DNA of 64,000 bases from Oreocharis arfaki (lineage: Eukaryota; Chordata; Aves; Passeriformes; Paramythiidae). A program made the translations under genes and the position numbers. Location: NCBI GenBank assembly GCA_013398015.1, contig VZRR01006730.1:124139-188138 (forward strand), given 5' to 3'. How positions within the stretch are numbered: position 1 is the stretch's first letter; each line of letters starts with the position of its first letter. Positions 59,816 to 64,000 of the stretch are shown here, piece by piece. Under the pieces are notes generated by a model that was not told the origin of the DNA, made no database searches, and saw only the letters and a program-made list of their open reading frames with translations.

Positions 59816-62800
59816 AGGGAATTGGGAGGCGAGCAGGAGGCGGCTGCAGAGCAGGGGAGTGGTGGGGCCTGGGCTGCCTGCACTGCACAGCTCCAGGACC
59901 ACTCACCCCACAGCTGGGGACCCTGGGGAAGGTGGAGGCGCGGGCCCCCTCAACAGGACTCAGAAATCAAAAAGAGCTGGCTCACACTGAGGGATAAGGG
60001 ATCCAGTCTCCAGCCAGGCAGGTCTCCATCCCTCCAACGATCTCAGTGAGAGGAAGAAACGCCTCAGGAAAAGGGGAGAGGGCACACAGAAAAACCTGGA
60101 GGATGTGGGCAAGTTGGAAATGAGCAGCCTCTGTTTTGGCACCGATCTCTCCCCTTAATTCGCAGTAATTGCATCATTAATTTAAATAAGGCTTTTCAGG
60201 GCAGAGAGCACAAGAGGAAGAGGGCAGGAGGCTTCCAGCCCAGCTCTGTCCCTCTGTCCTTCCATGCTGCAGCCCTTCTCTGCTCCGTGGGTGCTCCCTT
60301 GCACACGCACACACAGGTGTGCACACACATGCACACACAGCCACACAGAGCCTTCCTGCCTTCCCCACAGCCAGGCCTGCTGTGCTCCACCTTGGCACGG
60401 GTCCCCTGCCAGCCCCCAGCCAGTGATTTGGCTGGCAAGCCCGGGCAGGCAGGCAGCAAAGTGCTTCTTCCTGGGGACCTGGCACTGAGACCCGCACTTG
60501 AGGCAGGGGATGCTCCGATGCAGCACTGCTACTTCTCAGCAGTTGGACTAGAGTCTGCAGCTTCCCTTCCCAGCAGCTAGAGCAGTCTGGGCTGAAGAGC
60601 TGTCTGAGGCGGGGATCTTGGACCTTCGGGATTTTTTGGGCATGACATAGAGCATAGGTGCCCCTGGGAGCCCGTTAACCCACATGAAGCATCCCCCTCT
60701 CCACCGGGCAGGGGCTGGGGGAACCACAGGTGCGAGGCAGGTAATCACATCAGCAAAATAAATAAAGATCCCAGCCCAGCCTGGTGTTTTTATTAATGAA
60801 AATGAGCCTGTGATGGGAGGTAATTTCCAACCCCTGGGTGATTCAGCTGGCGGATGGAGTTGAAGATAGGGATGAGTCTAGGCAGCCAGGCAGAGTCAGA
60901 GCCCAGTCAGAGGCAGTCAGGGACCAGAGCCCCTTCCAAGAGGGATTGGGTATGTGGCCTTGAAACCTGGAATGTGAGGAGAGGAGCTGTCAACACCTCC
61001 AGAGAGCAAGTGCTTCCCACTGCCTCACTGGAGATGCAGTGTTACCAGCCACTGTCGCTTGGGGGAATCTTGCTAAGGTCACCACAGGAGCAGGGGGATC
61101 TTCAGATCCCATTTCACAGCACTCCTATCCCCACGCTCTGGCTGCACCTTTTCCAGCTGCTGGTCCATGCAGCTGCTTGGTTGAACCACCCTTACCCAAC
61201 TCCCAGTCTCCCTTCACGCACCCACCCGGGCAGTTGCTCACAGAAGCACTGCTCTCCCCCAGCTCTTGTGGTGTGCCAGCATCCCCCAGCACTGCTGGAA
61301 AGTGGGATGGAAGGCATTCCCATAGCACGACAAAAAAACAAATAGGTTCCCCTCTTGCTACTGCAAAGTGGGGAAAATCTGTATTCATTTTCAGAGCTGA
61401 GTGAGAGTAACACATTTTGAGGGAGAATTTTCTTCTCGGGAACACAAGACTCTGATGAGCTGAATTAATTCATACCCAGTTGAGTGTCTGACCCTAAATA
61501 GGTTGTATGACTGAAATTTAAAGAAGCATTATTGTAGTGATAGTATTTCAAAAGAGGAAAGTAAGCAGCTGTAGTCTTATTTGTTTGAAAGGCAAAACTA
61601 TTTTAAGAATATTTACTCATTTCACCCACTCAAGGCCTGAGACCTGGCCTGGAAACCTTGCAGCACCCCCAGCACAGAAGTCAAGACCTCTCCCACCTTA
61701 GCTGTGGAGCAGGAGGACATCAGCCTTGTGAGGAATGGTGCAGGAGAACCCTTGTAGCATGCAGAGCCTGTCCAGAGAGTGCAAGCAAAGCAAAGCAGTG
61801 CTTAATAAAACTCCCCCAAACAGCTGAAGATCCCAGCAGGAAGGAACAACCCTTTGGGGCTGCAAAGGGTTGGACCAAAACCAGAGGGGCTGCAAGTGGA
61901 GTCAGGGCAGCTGAAGAAATAAACTCCATGCTCCTGCCAGGCTCAAAGGGCTTTTCCAGCTGTTTCTCAAAGGATGGGATGTGTTGCATCTCCAACCATC
62001 CCTACAGCTGTAGCTGCCAACACCTCAGGGAGACCCAACCAGCACCAGCCCACAGCTGCCATGCAAAAGCCCCCACTGGTCCCTCAGCTGGGCCAGACTT
62101 CCCACACTGGGCTACAGATCCCAGTCCCTCCATCCATCACCTCCCCAATGAATTGAGGCAGATGTGTCACTGGCCAAAGTGTTACTGCCAGCCCCAAGCT
62201 GGGATGCTTCAAATAGCTGCGCACTGCGATACAAATTGTACTTTGATGAGGTACATTAGGCCATCTGGACGGCCTTAAACAGCCTTGATGAAGACAGAGC
62301 AAGGGCTGCTCGAGGTGGGAGGAACCTCAGCAGTTTCAGGGCTGTTCGCTGTTCCTTGAGCTGACATCTGTGCAGCCGGTGGGGCTGGGGCTGGCAGTAC
62401 CAAGGGGGTCCATGCAGGGTGGGCCTGCCCAAAGGCAGCACTTCAAAAGACCAATGAGTGACCCCCACGGTGGTATGGGCAGGACATGGGCACTCACAGC
62501 CTGGATGTGCTTTTGGCCAGCAGAGCCCACAAATCTGCACCACCCTGGGGTGTCCGTGTGGATGGATCCAAGTCCTGGCAAGCATCCAGACCACCCCACT
62601 CCAATTAGTCCCATTAATTGTGTGGGAAGCAGTGCTCCTAGGAAGGAAAGCCCATGCTCACTGATGGGCATAAGAGAAAAAATGCTCCAGAGGGGGGAGG
62701 AAAAAAAATTGCAGGAGATGGTTGCTAGAGAAAATCACCTAGGCAGGAGTAAGAGCCAAAGGGCAGGGAAGGAAACAGGGAACAGGAGCCTGAAGAAACC

Positions 62801-63129
62801 CAGGGGAAAGGAGGTGTCCCATCCTGCTGAGCCCTGAAGGGAGGAACCGAGGGGAGCAAGTGCAAGCCCAGACAGCATTGAGGCACAGAGCAGCATATGG
62901 AACCTGGATGGGAATTCTGCTCATTGGTGGTTTTCTGACTGCTGGCTCTGAGTTGGCTCTTGTGGCACCTTGGAGTCCTGGTGGGGTTTTAGCTGAGCAA
63001 TTCCTCAAGTTTAATTTCCAAAGTTACATGTAGGGAATGAGCTCAGTCCCTGTGCAGGACAGGCCCCAGTGGTACCGTGGGTGCCCTGACCTTCGCCTGG
63101 CTGCCGGCGCCGTGCAGCCCCAGCTCACT

Positions 63130-63335
63130 GCTGCGACCTACATTCTGCCTCCCCAAACATACAGCCTTGCACTTAGCTGCATTAAACCCACAGAGTGCAG
63201 GATAGGGCTAATTTCCGACCAGGCTGTCAGGAAGTATTATGTCAAATACCTTACAGGAGCCTAAGCGTATTATGCCGACACAGCTACCTTTGTCAACCAA
63301 ATCTGAGATCTCATCAAAAAAGCCATGCTGGGCTT
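63130..63335 (-). mobile_element. Ancient CR1-type LINE relic (reverse transcriptase fragment), antisense
   Basis: Read on the minus strand from about 63325, the sequence translates FFDEISDLVDKG and then a degraded match to the DVIYLDFCKAFD motif (VFDI), the start of the CR1/L3-like reverse transcriptase. The plus strand TTTGTCAACCAAATCTGAGA is the familiar reverse complement of that motif. It is far more diverged than the intron 23 CR1, so the insertion is old. Borders are approximate. Confidence 0.7.
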
Positions 63336-64000
63336 AGCCATCCTCAGCGCCTCTGGAGCAAACCCATCTCCAGGGCTTCTCCTGGGTCACTGCACCCCGA
63401 GCGCTGCCAACCACTCAGCCTGAGGCTGCAGCTCTGCGGGGAGCATCCCCAACCCCCCTACCAAGAACCAGCGGAGCTTGCGTGACACTGAAATAAAGAG
63501 TTTGTGGAGCAAGATCTTACTCCCACTTTGTGGGTGGGAAAGGCTGGGTGCAGGGCAGCATCTTGTGCTGGGTTACTGCTGCTTTTGCATGCTCAGCTCT
63601 TGTCCTCCTTGACTGTGACCCATGGCCCAGGCGCTTCCTATGCATGAAAAAACCTTCTCAGTATCACTTGCCCTTGCCAGTCACACTAGGTACCAGAGCC
63701 CTAAAGCTGCTGTTTCATGGCTGTGCTTGTCCCCACCACAGCAGTGCAGCAGGACCAGCCTCAGTCCCTCCCTAAATAATAGTTTTAATTAGCATTTCCT
63801 TTGGAAAGGGTGATTAGCAGAGGGCTGCTGGCAGGGCTTCCATGGGAACTTTTGCAGTGGGCAGACAGATAAGTGCAACCCTCTGTACTGCTGTAGCACT
63901 TACGTGTTTTAATATCAGCCTCCCCAGTGGCTGCCAGTCAGTCTTCATTAGCCCCTCTGAGCCTTTTCTAATTCTGCCTGAGGCTGGAGGGGGAAGTTTA
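63336..64000. other. Right edge of window, nothing recognised
   Basis: Unique sequence. A plus-strand AATAAA is at 63492 but no exon leads to it. A TTTTAATTAGC block at 63783-63795 is AT-rich. No gene supported. Confidence 0.5.

Larger units (their letters stand above)
53241..63129. other. Region upstream of CHRM4, no gene seen
   Basis: About 9.9 kb. Mostly unique sequence. AT-rich blocks that might be conserved noncoding elements are at 54290-54680, 56150-56290, 57600-57670, 58120-58200, 59675-59815, 60145-60195 and 61440-61620. Simple sequence: an A-rich tract at 57842-57880 and a CA/CACA-rich stretch at 60302-60348. The synteny neighbour AMBRA1 would be expected on this side on the minus strand, but none of its C-terminal coding sequence is recognisable, so its 3' end probably lies beyond the window. 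Confidence 0.6.

Noticed and set aside
53241..64000. AMBRA1, expected next to CHRM4 by synteny
   Set aside because: No exon resembling its WD40 start or C-terminal region could be recognised on either strand, so it is not claimed.
1..64000. CRISPR arrays, bacterial operons, tRNA or rRNA genes
   Set aside because: None seen. The window is vertebrate nuclear DNA with spliced genes.

Overview
The window is nuclear DNA from a vertebrate, almost certainly a bird. Three neighbouring genes can be read in the order DGKZ (+), MDK (+), CHRM4 (-), the order known from the vertebrate block that continues into AMBRA1. A bird is indicated by a CR1 retrotransposon with the typical avian 3' end inside a DGKZ intron, and by a midkine and a 490-residue M4 receptor that look like the chicken proteins. 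The species cannot be named from sequence alone.

Layout. Positions 1-27130 hold most of DGKZ (diacylglycerol kinase zeta): 31 coding exons with GT-AG borders whose lengths sum to an open frame of 993 residues ending in the PDZ ligand ETAV, then a 2.3 kb 3'UTR with AATAAA at 27105. The true N-terminus lies to the left of the window. Intron 23 carries a deleted CR1 LINE. Positions 27131-30570 are intergenic and include a 54-bp minisatellite. Positions 30350-35815 hold MDK (midkine): a CpG-island promoter and first exon, a 3.3 kb intron, four coding exons (142 residues) and AATAAA at 35793. MDK and CHRM4 converge tail to tail. CHRM4 (muscarinic M4) has its body in a single exon at 37682-39159 on the minus strand. 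An intron of about 13.5 kb leads back to a CpG island at 52.2-53.2 kb that has a clean donor site, an RE1/NRSE element and five CAGATG E-boxes. I read this as the neuronal CHRM4 promoter and 5' exon. Positions 53.3-64 kb have no supportable gene: mostly unique sequence with AT-rich blocks that may be conserved noncoding elements, and an old antisense CR1 relic at 63.1-63.3 kb. No AMBRA1 exon is visible.

The most interesting point is at CHRM4. The distal CpG-island exon has an ATG in a near-ideal Kozak context. If spliced to the receptor exon it reads in frame into the usual start, which itself has a weak Kozak context, adding 21 residues with one extra N-glycosylation sequon. A 42-nt candidate cassette exon between the two keeps the frame open and would make the extension 35 residues. 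Whether such an N-terminally extended M4 receptor is made is testable with 5' RNA data.

The three genes do not form a pathway. DGKZ removes diacylglycerol, midkine is a secreted heparin-binding growth factor, and M4 is a Gi/o-coupled acetylcholine receptor.
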